This document shows positions 52,008 through 60,093 of a stretch of 64,000 bases of DNA, piece after piece. Both the position numbers and the translations under genes were made by a program. Below the pieces are notes generated by a model. That model did not search any database. It was given only the letters and a program-made list of their open reading frames with translations, and was not told the DNA's origin. The DNA is from Paenibacillus cellulositrophicus. GTDB taxonomy: Bacteria; Bacillota; Bacilli; Paenibacillales; Paenibacillaceae. Where the stretch lies: NCBI RefSeq assembly GCF_009363095.1, contig NZ_CP045295.1:682001-746000 (forward strand), in the 5' to 3' direction. Every line of letters starts with the position of its first letter. The first letter of the stretch is position 1.

Positions 52008-52041
52008 TGAACAATTCTTCCTAACTGTTCAAAACTGAACA
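52008..52041. promoter_or_regulatory. TGAACA/TGTTCA repeat cluster upstream of TetR-DUF2785
   Basis: TGAACA at 52008-52013, TGTTCA at 52026-52031 and TGAACA at 52036-52041. The first two are inverted with 12 bases between; the last two are inverted with 4 between. A probable operator. Confidence 0.5.
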
Positions 52042-52177
52042 CTGGCTGCGATTTGTATATGGTTCACTTCCTTGCACCGACCTAAAATAATCATATCTCA
52101 ACTGACTTCTGCGAAGAAAGGGATACACCTTATGTTCTTGTGAATATCTACGTTTTAACTATGAAAGGGGAAATTTA

Positions 52178-53185
52178 ATGGTGGAAGAATATGCAGCGGA
52201 CACAAAGCATGAAGCACAATGTGATCTTGGCGGCAGATTCAACAACGCTATAACAGAACTGGTTGAAATCACCACGACATACTTTTGGAATGGGCGGTCC
52301 CAGGAGGCGCTGCATATCCTGAATCAACTTCTGCCGATCACCGGCATCCGTGAGGCGCAGCACCTGCGTCTTCCGATTTTGCTGCAGCTTGGCAAAATAC
52401 AAGCCAATGAACATGTCTACACCAACGCCGATCCGGAACCTATGTTTTCCATATTGAACGAAGCCAGGCGGCTCGCTGAGCAATCCAATGAGCGAAAAGG
52501 CCTGGCCGATGCGCTAAGTGCCCTCGGTACGGCCCACTATTTTGTTGAACTGAATGCGAGCTCAACGATCGAGAGCACCGCAGAACAATATAAGGAGGCT
52601 CTGAATTACCATGAGCAGGCATTGCAGCTGAGGGTGGAACTTCAGGACAACCGCGGCATAAGCGAATCGTATTTTCAAATCGGTACCGTGTATGAACGCT
52701 GGCAAAAGAAGGAGATGGCCCTGAATTATTACGCCCAGGCAGCTCGAATCGCTGAGGAATATCATTTTCCGTTAGAGCAGAGCGAGCCTGCACGCCACTT
52801 TGCTTTCCATGCGTTTCAATCCGGAGACCTGGAAGAAGCGTTAAGGTTTGCACAGCACGCTTTATTCATGCGAGAAACAGCTGGGTTCAAGCCCCATCTG
52901 CCGCTTGATCATTTGCTGCTGAGCGACATTTACCTGAAACGCGGCCAGATCGAAACGGCTCGGCAGCATGCCGAAACCGCCATCCGCTTGGGAGAGGAGA
53001 TGGGATATCTAAGAGCCGTGTCCTCCTCCTGCCTCACCCTCGGCGATATTGAACTCGCTCAACAAAGGGGTGATGCCGCCCGTACCTATTATGAAAAAGC
53101 TCTCCGTTTAGGACATGAACTCAAGCTCCCACTTTCCGTTCACAGAGCAGAAGAAAGGCTGGAACAATTGAGCGATCGCGCGTGA
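52178..53185 (+). CDS. TPR-repeat protein
   Basis: A 335-residue soluble protein composed of tetratricopeptide repeats: repeat boundaries are visible at EALHILNQLLPI, ADALSALGTAHYFV, ALNYHEQALQLRVELQD, MALNYYAQAARIAEEYH, EALRFAQHALFMRE, ARQHAETAIRLGEEM and ARTYYEKALRLGHEL. No DNA-binding HTH is present, so it is unlike a Rap-type or PlcR-type regulator of full length. It probably mediates protein contacts. AAAGGGGA precedes the ATG at 52178, and the partner is unknown. Confidence 0.9.
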   Translation: MVEEYAADTKHEAQCDLGGRFNNAITELVEITTTYFWNGRSQEALHILNQLLPITGIREAQHLRLPILLQLGKIQANEHVYTNADPEPMFSILNEARRLAEQSNERKGLADALSALGTAHYFVELNASSTIESTAEQYKEALNYHEQALQLRVELQDNRGISESYFQIGTVYERWQKKEMALNYYAQAARIAEEYHFPLEQSEPARHFAFHAFQSGDLEEALRFAQHALFMRETAGFKPHLPLDHLLLSDIYLKRGQIETARQHAETAIRLGEEMGYLRAVSSSCLTLGDIELAQQRGDAARTYYEKALRLGHELKLPLSVHRAEERLEQLSDRA

Positions 53186-53253
53186 ATCCCTCAGCGGAAT
53201 TCCAGCAAATGTGTGCTATACTGTTTTAAAAAACGAAACGGGGCGGCGGATTT

Positions 53254-53790
53254 ATGACGGTGTATATCGCACTGCTGCGGGGCATTAACGTTGGCGGACA
53301 TAATCTGGTGAAAATGACCGAGCTCAAGAAAATGTTCGAGGACATGGGCTTCCACGATGTCAAAACGTATATTCAAAGCGGGAACGTCTTGTTTAAAAGC
53401 AATGAAAAGCCGCATGGACTGAAGTCCAAAATTGAGCAGTTTTTGGAAAAGGCGATCGGCAAGCCGGTATCGGTCGCCCTGAAATCTGCGGAGGAGATGC
53501 AGCAAATCATCGCGGGATGTCCATATGACGCCTCTGCTTTGGGCGAAGGTGAAAGCATCCATGTCTCTATTCGCACCGCACAGCCCAGCCAGAAAACGCT
53601 GGACAAGCTGGCGGCCTTAGACAAAGGCGGAGATGACTTCCACACCGACGGCGATGTCGTATACCTGATGCTTCGGCAAAGTATCCGGGACTCCAAGCTT
53701 GCCGCGAATTTGTCCAAGGCTGACGCTCCGGCTACGTCGCGAAACTGGAATACGATGAATAAGCTGAACGAGCTGGCCAAAACGTTGTAA
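53254..53790 (+). CDS. DUF1697 family protein
   Basis: A 178-residue protein whose N-terminal YIALLRGINVGGHN, followed by MTELKKMFEDMGFHDVKTYIQSGNVLF, is the hallmark of DUF1697. The C-terminal ATSRNWNTMNKLNEL is also conserved in the family. Its molecular function is not established. The ATG at 53254 has a GGGGCGGCGG leader. It may be cotranscribed with the upstream TPR gene, since only 68 bases intervene. Confidence 0.92.
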   Translation: MTVYIALLRGINVGGHNLVKMTELKKMFEDMGFHDVKTYIQSGNVLFKSNEKPHGLKSKIEQFLEKAIGKPVSVALKSAEEMQQIIAGCPYDASALGEGESIHVSIRTAQPSQKTLDKLAALDKGGDDFHTDGDVVYLMLRQSIRDSKLAANLSKADAPATSRNWNTMNKLNELAKTL

Positions 53791-53864
53791 GCAGCCAGCT
53801 GCCCGTCCACTGGAAATCTATCTAACGATGAAGCTATCACGCCGGAAACACCCCGCTTTACCAA

Positions 53865-53907
53865 AAAAAGCAGGCAAAGGAACGTTCCCGTTCCTCTGCC
53901 TGCTTTT
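53865..53907. terminator. Bidirectional intrinsic terminator
   Basis: AAAAAGCAGGCA.AGGAACG pairs with CGTTCCT.TGCCTGCTTTTT. It lies between the DUF1697 gene and the convergent importer operon. Confidence 0.9.
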
Positions 53908-53974
53908 TCACGTCTTGTGACATAGACCCGGCAAGTAGACTCGGCCCTGCCCATCTAAATACAAAACGCACCGT

Positions 53975-54808
53975 TTACCCCTTTGTACCTCCCTGCAGCC
54001 CAAACCCTTTGGACATAAACTGCTGCGACAAAATATACAGCACGACCGACGGCAGCGCATAAAGGACGGAAAATGCCGCCAGCTTGCCGTAATCTGCCAT
54101 GCCGTATTGGCCGAAAAACTGATACAGCTTGAGCGACGCCGGAAAGTTTTCGGGGGATTGCAGCAGGATGTACGGGACGAAGAAGTTGCCCCAGCTTCCG
54201 GAGAACGTAAAGATAGCCACGGTGCAGATCCCGGGGATCATGAGCGGGGCTACTACTTTGCGAATTCCGGTGAACACCGAGGCGCCGTCGACCCATGCGG
54301 CCTCCTCCATATCGTTCGGCACGGAATCCATGAAATTTTTCAGCATCCAAATGCCGTACGGCATCGAGGAAGCGACATAGAACAGAATGACGCCGAAGAT
54401 ATTGTTGTACAGCTTCAGGCTGAGAAACAGCTGATACACGGGAACCATGACCGCCGTAATCGGCAGCGAGGTCATGAACAGAATGGTCAGCATAAACGGC
54501 TTCTTATATTTCATTTGATACCGGGACAGCGGATAGGCGGCCAGCAGACCGAGAATGACAACGATGACGGCTTGGCCGAGAGACATCACAAGGCCGATCA
54601 GAAAGGCGCGCTGGTTCTCGCCATTCGTAATTACGGCGCCATAGTTCGCACCGGTGAAACGAGTTGGCATTTTCAGCGACTGCAGCGCATTGGAATCGAC
54701 GGACGCGACCAGCACCCACAGCAGCGGAAGCAAAAAGCAGATCCCGATGACGGTAAGGATCAAATACGGCAGAATACGGTAGATGAGATTGCGTTGTTTC
54801 GCGTTCAT
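53975..54808 (-). CDS. Carbohydrate ABC transporter permease (MalG type)
   Basis: A 277-residue permease, the last gene of a leftward importer operon. Helix 1 is ILPYLILTVIGICFLLPLLWVLVASV. The ATPase-coupling loop is DMEEAAWVDGASVFTGIRKVVAPLMIPG. ATG 54808 has AAGGAGA and starts 15 bases after the MalF-type gene ends. The conserved MPYGIWMLKNF segment also fits. No ATPase is encoded in the operon. Confidence 0.92.
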   Translation of the reverse strand: MNAKQRNLIYRILPYLILTVIGICFLLPLLWVLVASVDSNALQSLKMPTRFTGANYGAVITNGENQRAFLIGLVMSLGQAVIVVILGLLAAYPLSRYQMKYKKPFMLTILFMTSLPITAVMVPVYQLFLSLKLYNNIFGVILFYVASSMPYGIWMLKNFMDSVPNDMEEAAWVDGASVFTGIRKVVAPLMIPGICTVAIFTFSGSWGNFFVPYILLQSPENFPASLKLYQFFGQYGMADYGKLAAFSVLYALPSVVLYILSQQFMSKGFGLQGGTKG

Positions 54809-54823
54809 ACGAAGTCTCCTTGT

Positions 54824-55717
54824 TTATTGCTCTTTCATCGAGCGGATGTAGAACAGGCTCAGCACGATGCCCAGCAGGAGGAGCAGCAGCGATATGGCCG
54901 TGCCGTACCCGAGCTGGTAATTGACGAAAGCCTGGTTGTACATAAAAATCGGCAGCGTCGTTGTCGACGTTCCCGGTCCCCCGCCCGTCATCGCGTAGAT
55001 CAGGCCAAAAACGCCCAGCGTCTGCAGCGTGACGAGCATCATATTGGTCAGAATGGTGTCCTTTATGTAAGGGATGGTGATCCGGAACAAGATTTGCAGC
55101 CGGGAGGCGCCGTCGACGACGGCCGCTTCTTCGATCTCCGTCGGCACATCGTCGAGTGCAGCCTGGAATACGAGCATCGAAAAGGCGGTGCCGTGCCAAA
55201 TGTTCGCTAAAATGATGGTCAGCATCGGTACGGTATAAAGCCAGGTCACATCGGAGATCCCGACGAAGGAGAGAATGGCATTCAGCGTCCCTTCATCGCC
55301 GAAAAAGCTGTATAAACACAGCGCGCAGACGATTTCCGGCGTGACCCACCCAGCCAATACGATCGTGCCGATGATCCGGCGAAACAGCCGGTTTTTGTGC
55401 TTCATCAAGAGCGCAATGATAAATCCGAGCACCTGCTGGCCGATGACAGCCGAGCCGATCAGGAAGATCAGCGTGTTCCAAATGCTTACCCGGACCGTGG
55501 GGTCATGGAACATGCGGACATAGTTGTCGAAGCCGACGAATTTCAGTTCCTTGGCCGCTTCCCCCGTCAACGCCAGGTTGGTGAATGAATAGAAAAACGT
55601 TAACAGGATCGGATAAATGAAAAACACGAGCATGATCGCGATTGAAGGAAGCAGGAAGTAGAGCCACGTATACGACTTTCTTTTTTTGTACACCGAAGAT
55701 ACGGTCAAACTGCTCAT
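54824..55717 (-). CDS. Carbohydrate ABC transporter permease (MalF type)
   Basis: A 297-residue permease. Helix 1 is LYFLLPSIAIMLVFFIYPILLTFFY. The coupling loop is EIEEAAVVDGASRLQILFRITIPYI. It forms the channel with the MalG-type protein. ATG 55717 has a GGAGACG site and starts 94 bases after the binding-protein gene. The sugar is unknown, since no glycosidase or sugar-processing gene lies next to the operon. Confidence 0.92.
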   Translation of the reverse strand: MSSLTVSSVYKKRKSYTWLYFLLPSIAIMLVFFIYPILLTFFYSFTNLALTGEAAKELKFVGFDNYVRMFHDPTVRVSIWNTLIFLIGSAVIGQQVLGFIIALLMKHKNRLFRRIIGTIVLAGWVTPEIVCALCLYSFFGDEGTLNAILSFVGISDVTWLYTVPMLTIILANIWHGTAFSMLVFQAALDDVPTEIEEAAVVDGASRLQILFRITIPYIKDTILTNMMLVTLQTLGVFGLIYAMTGGGPGTSTTTLPIFMYNQAFVNYQLGYGTAISLLLLLLGIVLSLFYIRSMKEQ

Positions 55718-55811
55718 TCAGGTTACGTCTCCTTCCCCTAAGCTGAAAATAAAACCGCTTGCCCACGCGCTCTTCCCTCCGGAAGCAGCGACATGAGCAA
55801 GCTTTGAACCG

Positions 55812-57257
55812 TTACTTCTCTACGATATGGTCCTCACCGACAATCCGGGTTACGTCCTGCGCGTACTTCTTCGCTGCATCCGCAGGCGAGGTTCCGGTGG
55901 CGACGCTTTCGACCATCGTCTGGATCTGCGTGGACACCTCCGGATATTTGTCCTGCGCCGGTCTGAACTCGGCATGCTGCAGGTATTCCGTGGCGATGCC
56001 GTTAAACGGCTGAGCCGTATATTCGGGATCCTTGGCGACGTCCGCACGGACGGTAATGTTGCCGGAAGCGATGACCAGCTTTTTCGTGTTGTCCTTGTTC
56101 AAAGCGTACTTAATGAAGTCCCACGCTTCGTCCTTATGCTGCGCGTTGCTCGGGATCGACAGCGCCCAACCGCCGGCGAGCGTGATGGAACCCGGATCCT
56201 GGCCTTTGCTGGTCGGCATTGGGGCAAAGCCCAGCACGTCTTTATACTCCGGCCAAGGCGCAGCTCCGGTGTCAAAGTAGTTGCCGGTAATCCACGATCC
56301 GTCGAGCGAAATCGCCAGCTTGCCTTTTGGCAAATATTCGCGGGACGCGGTGTTGCCTGCCTGGCCGTTCAGCACTTTGGACAGCGGAGGTCCGAGCTTC
56401 TCCTTGTTGACCGTCTGGATGAAAGTCAATGCGTCGATGATACCTTGGCTTTTGATGATCCATTTGCTGGTATCGTTGTCATAGAGACGCTCCCCGGTGC
56501 CGTACAGCAGCATTTCGTACGTTTGCATCGAGGTGGCTTCCCCTGTCGCCTTGCCCATGTTCATCCAGATCGGCACGACATCCTTCGTTTTCTCTTTGAT
56601 CGTCCGGGCCGCGTTCAGCACGTCGTCCCACGTTTTTGGCTGCCAGTCCTCGGGAAGTCCCGCCTGTTTGAAAATTTCCTTGTTGTACCACAGTCCCCGG
56701 GAGTCGGTGTTGTACGGTACTCCGTACACCTTGCCGTCGCTGGCCGTAACCCCTTTTTTCATCGCTTCGATAAAGGAGCCGTTCGTCCAGTCCTCCCAAG
56801 CCTTGACCTTGTCATCCAGCGGTTCCAGATAACCGGCACTGGCATCGGAGTTGAGGATAAACGTATCCTCAGTAACGATATCCGGAGCGGTGTCCTTGGA
56901 CTTCAGCGCCAGAGCGACTTTGGCAAAATAATCCCCTTCGGACGCCTGAATCGGTGTCGGCTTGATTTCCACATCCTTGTTCGGATACGATTCGGACAGC
57001 TCTTTCAGCCATTTGTAGAACGTGCCCTTCTCCCCGATTCCGTCGTCCCGGTAAGTGATCGATATCGTCGTTTTCGTCTTGGCGGTTCCTTCGCCTGAAG
57101 AATCCGTATTGCCGGTAGTCGTGGTCGTCGTCGTATCCGTTCCCGGCTCCGCCGTCTTCGTGCCGCCGCTGCCGCTTGAGCAGCCTGCCATCGCCACCGT
57201 TAACGCGCAGAAGAGCGCGGTGGATCCGAGCAGCCATTTCTTTTTCCCTTTGACCAT
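55812..57257 (-). CDS. Extracellular sugar-binding lipoprotein (SBP family 1)
   Basis: A 481-residue lipoprotein with lipobox AMAGC near residue 25 and a Thr/Gly/Ser-rich tether. The solute-binding region shows GVPYNTDSRGLWYNKEIFKQAGLPEDW and GGWALSIPSNAQHKDEAWDFIKYAL, both family 1 landmarks. It is first in its operon, unlike the UgpB-like operon at 32.5 kb. A strong promoter with an overlapping palindromic operator lies upstream (57313-57363). ATG 57257 has AAGGAGG in front. Confidence 0.93.
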   Translation of the reverse strand: MVKGKKKWLLGSTALFCALTVAMAGCSSGSGGTKTAEPGTDTTTTTTTGNTDSSGEGTAKTKTTISITYRDDGIGEKGTFYKWLKELSESYPNKDVEIKPTPIQASEGDYFAKVALALKSKDTAPDIVTEDTFILNSDASAGYLEPLDDKVKAWEDWTNGSFIEAMKKGVTASDGKVYGVPYNTDSRGLWYNKEIFKQAGLPEDWQPKTWDDVLNAARTIKEKTKDVVPIWMNMGKATGEATSMQTYEMLLYGTGERLYDNDTSKWIIKSQGIIDALTFIQTVNKEKLGPPLSKVLNGQAGNTASREYLPKGKLAISLDGSWITGNYFDTGAAPWPEYKDVLGFAPMPTSKGQDPGSITLAGGWALSIPSNAQHKDEAWDFIKYALNKDNTKKLVIASGNITVRADVAKDPEYTAQPFNGIATEYLQHAEFRPAQDKYPEVSTQIQTMVESVATGTSPADAAKKYAQDVTRIVGEDHIVEK

Positions 57258-57312
57258 GCTTGCCCCTCCTTTTTGATGTAAAGCCTTGGGATCTCTGCCT
57301 TGAAGCCTTGGA

Positions 57313-57326
57313 GTAAAGCGCTTTAC
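57313..57326. promoter_or_regulatory. 14-base palindromic operator (LacI/CcpA-like)
   Basis: GTAAAGCGCTTTAC is a perfect palindrome with a central GCGC, the form typical of LacI-family operators and related to cre sites. It sits just downstream of the predicted transcription start of the sugar importer operon, a roadblock position. No LacI gene is in the window. Confidence 0.72.
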
Positions 57327-57335
57327 TATGTATGT

Positions 57336-57363
57336 GTATTAACATTTCAGGTTTTCATAACAA
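57336..57363 (-). promoter_or_regulatory. Sigma-A promoter of the sugar importer operon
   Basis: TTGTTA (57363-57358), 16 bases and TAATAC (57341-57336), with the predicted start near 57329 and the operator at about +3 to +16. Confidence 0.65.
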
Positions 57364-57463
57364 CATATTTTGGGGATGGCCGGACAGAACCATTTCACTT
57401 ACAGGACACCCGCAAATCTCTTCGATCTCCGCTTTCAACAAACCAATCCGCTGCTGTATCAAC

Positions 57464-57490
57464 AAAAAGACTGCCCTTACCCGGGCAGCC
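57464..57490 (-). terminator. Intrinsic terminator of the coiled-coil protein gene
   Basis: On the minus strand CTGCCC pairs with GGGCAG, followed by TCTTTTTG. It lies 14 bases past the stop codon. Confidence 0.8.
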
Positions 57491-57503
57491 TCCTATCTCG
57501 AAG

Positions 57504-57851
57504 TTATATTTTATCCACATGCAGCAGCTTGATTTGCTTGACCTCGTACGTATTCTCCAGCCTCTCTTCCGGGATCACACGCAGGCGGACCAGACTGGAA
57601 ATTTTCGATCCGTCCGCTTTGGACATCAGCCGCCACAAATCCGGGTCCGGCAGCGCTTCGTACAGCTTCTGGTCGTCGTATTCCTTGCGGATTTGCGATA
57701 CCAGCTTCACTTTGTAAGCACCAATCTCCAGCTGCTCGGCCTGCTGCTTCTCACAATAGGCGGTAATTTCTTCGCGAAGCTGCTTCAATTCCTGCTCCGT
57801 TTCTCTCTGCCGCTGCTTCAGCAGGTAATACCTGTCTACGATCTTGTCCAT
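57504..57851 (-). CDS. Small coiled-coil protein of unknown function
   Basis: A 115-residue protein. The N-terminal half is a long charged helix (YYLLKQRQRETEQELKQLREEITAYCEKQ). The C-terminal half (YKVKLVSQIRKEYDDQKLYEAL, then PDPDLWRLMS) has the feel of siphovirus Gp157-like proteins, but the match is weak and the protein stands alone with no phage genes. The start is ATG 57851 with a GGGAGTGGGAAG leader. It is divergent from the WYL regulator with about 170 bases between the starts. Confidence 0.75.
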   Translation of the reverse strand: MDKIVDRYYLLKQRQRETEQELKQLREEITAYCEKQQAEQLEIGAYKVKLVSQIRKEYDDQKLYEALPDPDLWRLMSKADGSKISSLVRLRVIPEERLENTYEVKQIKLLHVDKI

Positions 57852-58018
57852 CTTCCCACTCCCTTCTACCTACACCATATGTGTGCAGAAGCGGTTTTAG
57901 GATCGATTTTGCATCGCGGACGCGCCCATGGTACTGTGGGAATATCATGAAACGGGGAACGGATGGATATCCCATTTATTTGTATCGTTACTATGAAAAT
58001 GGAAGGCTGGCTCATCAT

Positions 58019-58999
58019 ATGCCCAAACTGGATTACATGCTGTCGCTGCTGTGGCTTTTGCGGTCGAGGGGTAAAATGACGGCGGAACAATTGGCCGAAG
58101 CGTTGGAGGTCAGCGTCCGCACCGTCTACCGTTATGTCGACCTCCTATGCCAGAGCGGCGTTCCGGTCGTCGCGGAACCGGGTCATGGGGGCGGATTCAC
58201 GCTTCCGGACTCCTTTCGGGAGTCGCCGCTGTTTTTTGACACCAATGAACTGAAAGCGATGGCTCACAGCGCGCGGATTGCTTCCCAGGCAGGGTATCCG
58301 TTTGCGGACGCTCTGGAGCATGCGCTCGATAAAATCAGCCACCGGCTGAATGAGGACCAAGGAGAACAATTAAGGCGCCATCAGGCCGGACTGGAAGCCG
58401 TCCCCTATTCAACAAGCCGGGAGATTAAGCGGTTACTTTCCGACCTTGAAGAAGCGGCCGCCCATTCCCGTGTGTGCTGCATTCAATATGCCAACACGAC
58501 TGGAGATGCTGAGCGAATGCGTCGCATTCACCCCTACCGCCTGGCTTACCGGACGAACCGCTGGTATGTCGCCGCTTACTGCGAGCTGCGCGGTTCCGTC
58601 CGAATGTTTCGCGTCGACCGGATTGAACAGCTGGAGGTAACGGAAGAAACGTTTGCGAGGCCGGAAGATGTTACGTTTATTGAGCTGGCCAGGGATACCT
58701 TGGCCTTGGCCGGTCATTCGAAAACGGACGCATCCTGGGTTACGGTGCGAATTGGCGGCGATTCGGATGTATTGGAGTCCATCGGGAATCAATATTTCGT
58801 GCAGCCGTTTCTGACCGAACACACGGACCGGGAGCTTCGGTTTGAAATGCCGCCCTCCGTGATGCTGACCTATATGCCCCACCTTCTTCTTTCCTTCGGT
58901 ACGCTCGTATCTGTGCTGGAACCATTCCTGCTGGGAGAACGGATCGCCGAACTTTGTCACGAAATTGCCGAACATCATACAAGCCCTAAACTTCCCTGA
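58019..58999 (+). CDS. HTH/WYL-domain transcriptional regulator
   Basis: A 326-residue regulator. The HTH is in residues 1-60 (LDYMLSLLWLLRSRGKMTAEQLAEALEVSVRTVYRYVDLL). The WYL domain spans about residues 135-220 (RVCCIQYANTTGDAERMRRIHPYRLAYRTNRWYVAAYC). The downstream WCX-like extension is present. The ATG at 58019 is chosen; the frame is open further upstream without a convincing site. It is followed 69 bases later by a GyrI-like gene, so a ligand-sensing pair is likely. Confidence 0.88.
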   Translation: MPKLDYMLSLLWLLRSRGKMTAEQLAEALEVSVRTVYRYVDLLCQSGVPVVAEPGHGGGFTLPDSFRESPLFFDTNELKAMAHSARIASQAGYPFADALEHALDKISHRLNEDQGEQLRRHQAGLEAVPYSTSREIKRLLSDLEEAAAHSRVCCIQYANTTGDAERMRRIHPYRLAYRTNRWYVAAYCELRGSVRMFRVDRIEQLEVTEETFARPEDVTFIELARDTLALAGHSKTDASWVTVRIGGDSDVLESIGNQYFVQPFLTEHTDRELRFEMPPSVMLTYMPHLLLSFGTLVSVLEPFLLGERIAELCHEIAEHHTSPKLP

Positions 59000-59068
59000 C
59001 AATCTAGCTGTCAGGGAAGTTGTCGTATGATGCGGTTATCCTGTAACACAAGAAAGGAGTCTAACCTT

Positions 59069-59701
59069 ATGAAATTGGATAACCGCAAACTGGATTTGAC
59101 CAAAGCGTACTCCTCGTATTATTCCGCCCCTCAAGTCCCGCAAAAATGCTATTTTGATGAGATCCCCTACCTCACGATCGACGGCGAAGGCGATCCAAAC
59201 GGACCAGGATTTGCTGAAGCGACCGAAGCCCTCTATACCGTAGCTTATGGCATAAAAGGGATGTGTAAACAGGAGGATCAGGATTTTACCGTGGCCAAGC
59301 TCGAAGGACTCTGGTGGGCCAGGTCCCATTCCGGACAGGACGCCATGTACGCTTCAAGGGAGGATTGGATATGGAAGCTGCTGATCCGGATGCCGGACTA
59401 TGTATCGGCCGAACGATTCGAAGAAGCCCGGATGCTGGCTGTGAACAAGAAACCGCATCTTGCCCCCCTTCACTCCGTGAGCTTCGAACGCCTGTATGAG
59501 GGCGATTGTGTGCAAATGCTGCATGTCGGTCCGTTCAGTACCGAGCCGGAAACAATCCGGCAGATTTTCGAGTATATCGAGGCCCAGCGCCTGACACCAA
59601 AGGGGCGTCATCACGAAATTTATTTGTCGGATCCGCGCAGAACACCTCCCCATAAAATGAGAACCATTCTGCGGCATCCTGTCATCCAGCAGGAGAACTG
59701 A
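59069..59701 (+). CDS. GyrI-like small-molecule-binding domain protein
   Basis: A 210-residue cytosolic protein with the GyrI-like/SHS2-type fold. The landmarks YLTIDGEGDPNGPGFAEATEALYTVAYGI and KLEGLWWARS, followed by the late HHEIYLSDPRR, match the conserved DUF/GyrI-like group. The downstream position after a WYL regulator is common for this family. GAAAGGAG precedes ATG 59069. A terminator follows at 59734-59778. No enzyme motif is evident. Confidence 0.9.
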   Translation: MKLDNRKLDLTKAYSSYYSAPQVPQKCYFDEIPYLTIDGEGDPNGPGFAEATEALYTVAYGIKGMCKQEDQDFTVAKLEGLWWARSHSGQDAMYASREDWIWKLLIRMPDYVSAERFEEARMLAVNKKPHLAPLHSVSFERLYEGDCVQMLHVGPFSTEPETIRQIFEYIEAQRLTPKGRHHEIYLSDPRRTPPHKMRTILRHPVIQQEN

Positions 59702-59733
59702 TCAGTCCTCTGAGCCCCGCAGGGGGACTTTTC

Positions 59734-59778
59734 GATCCTCTTGGCCTCCCGTCTCATGGGAGATCAAGAGGATTTTTG
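59734..59778 (+). terminator. Intrinsic terminator of the WYL/GyrI unit
   Basis: ATCCTCTTG pairs with CAAGAGGAT across a GCCTCCCGTCTCATGGGAGAT loop that also forms an inner hairpin, followed by TTTTT. Confidence 0.88.
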
Positions 59779-59987
59779 TCTATCGGCCTTTCGCATTTCC
59801 CTCTTTCTTTAGTCCTACGATAACGACTCTATAAACCATTTCTAACCGATGGGATAAGGCAAAAAATGTCCGTTGTGCCACAGAAAGCGCCGTTTTGAAG
59901 CATTTCGACACCTCTGCTCGACAGCAAACGCCCACCCTGCCCAAAGTACCTATCAACCTTTTGTCTCATCCCAACAGAATGCAAAAA

Positions 59988-60015
59988 TTGTAAAATGAAA
60001 AATGTATTTTACTAG
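59988..60015 (+). promoter_or_regulatory. Candidate promoter of the subtilase gene
   Basis: TTGTAA, 16 bases, TACTAG, about 80 bases before the TTG start in the AT-rich tail of a 390-base intergenic region. The rest of 59780-59987 shows no other recognised element. Confidence 0.4.
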
Positions 60016-60093
60016 TGTTCAATTAGTTTCGCGCAAAGGAGGATCGTTTTTTCGGCATGATTTCCTATCTCATTCGATAAAGGAGGACATCTT

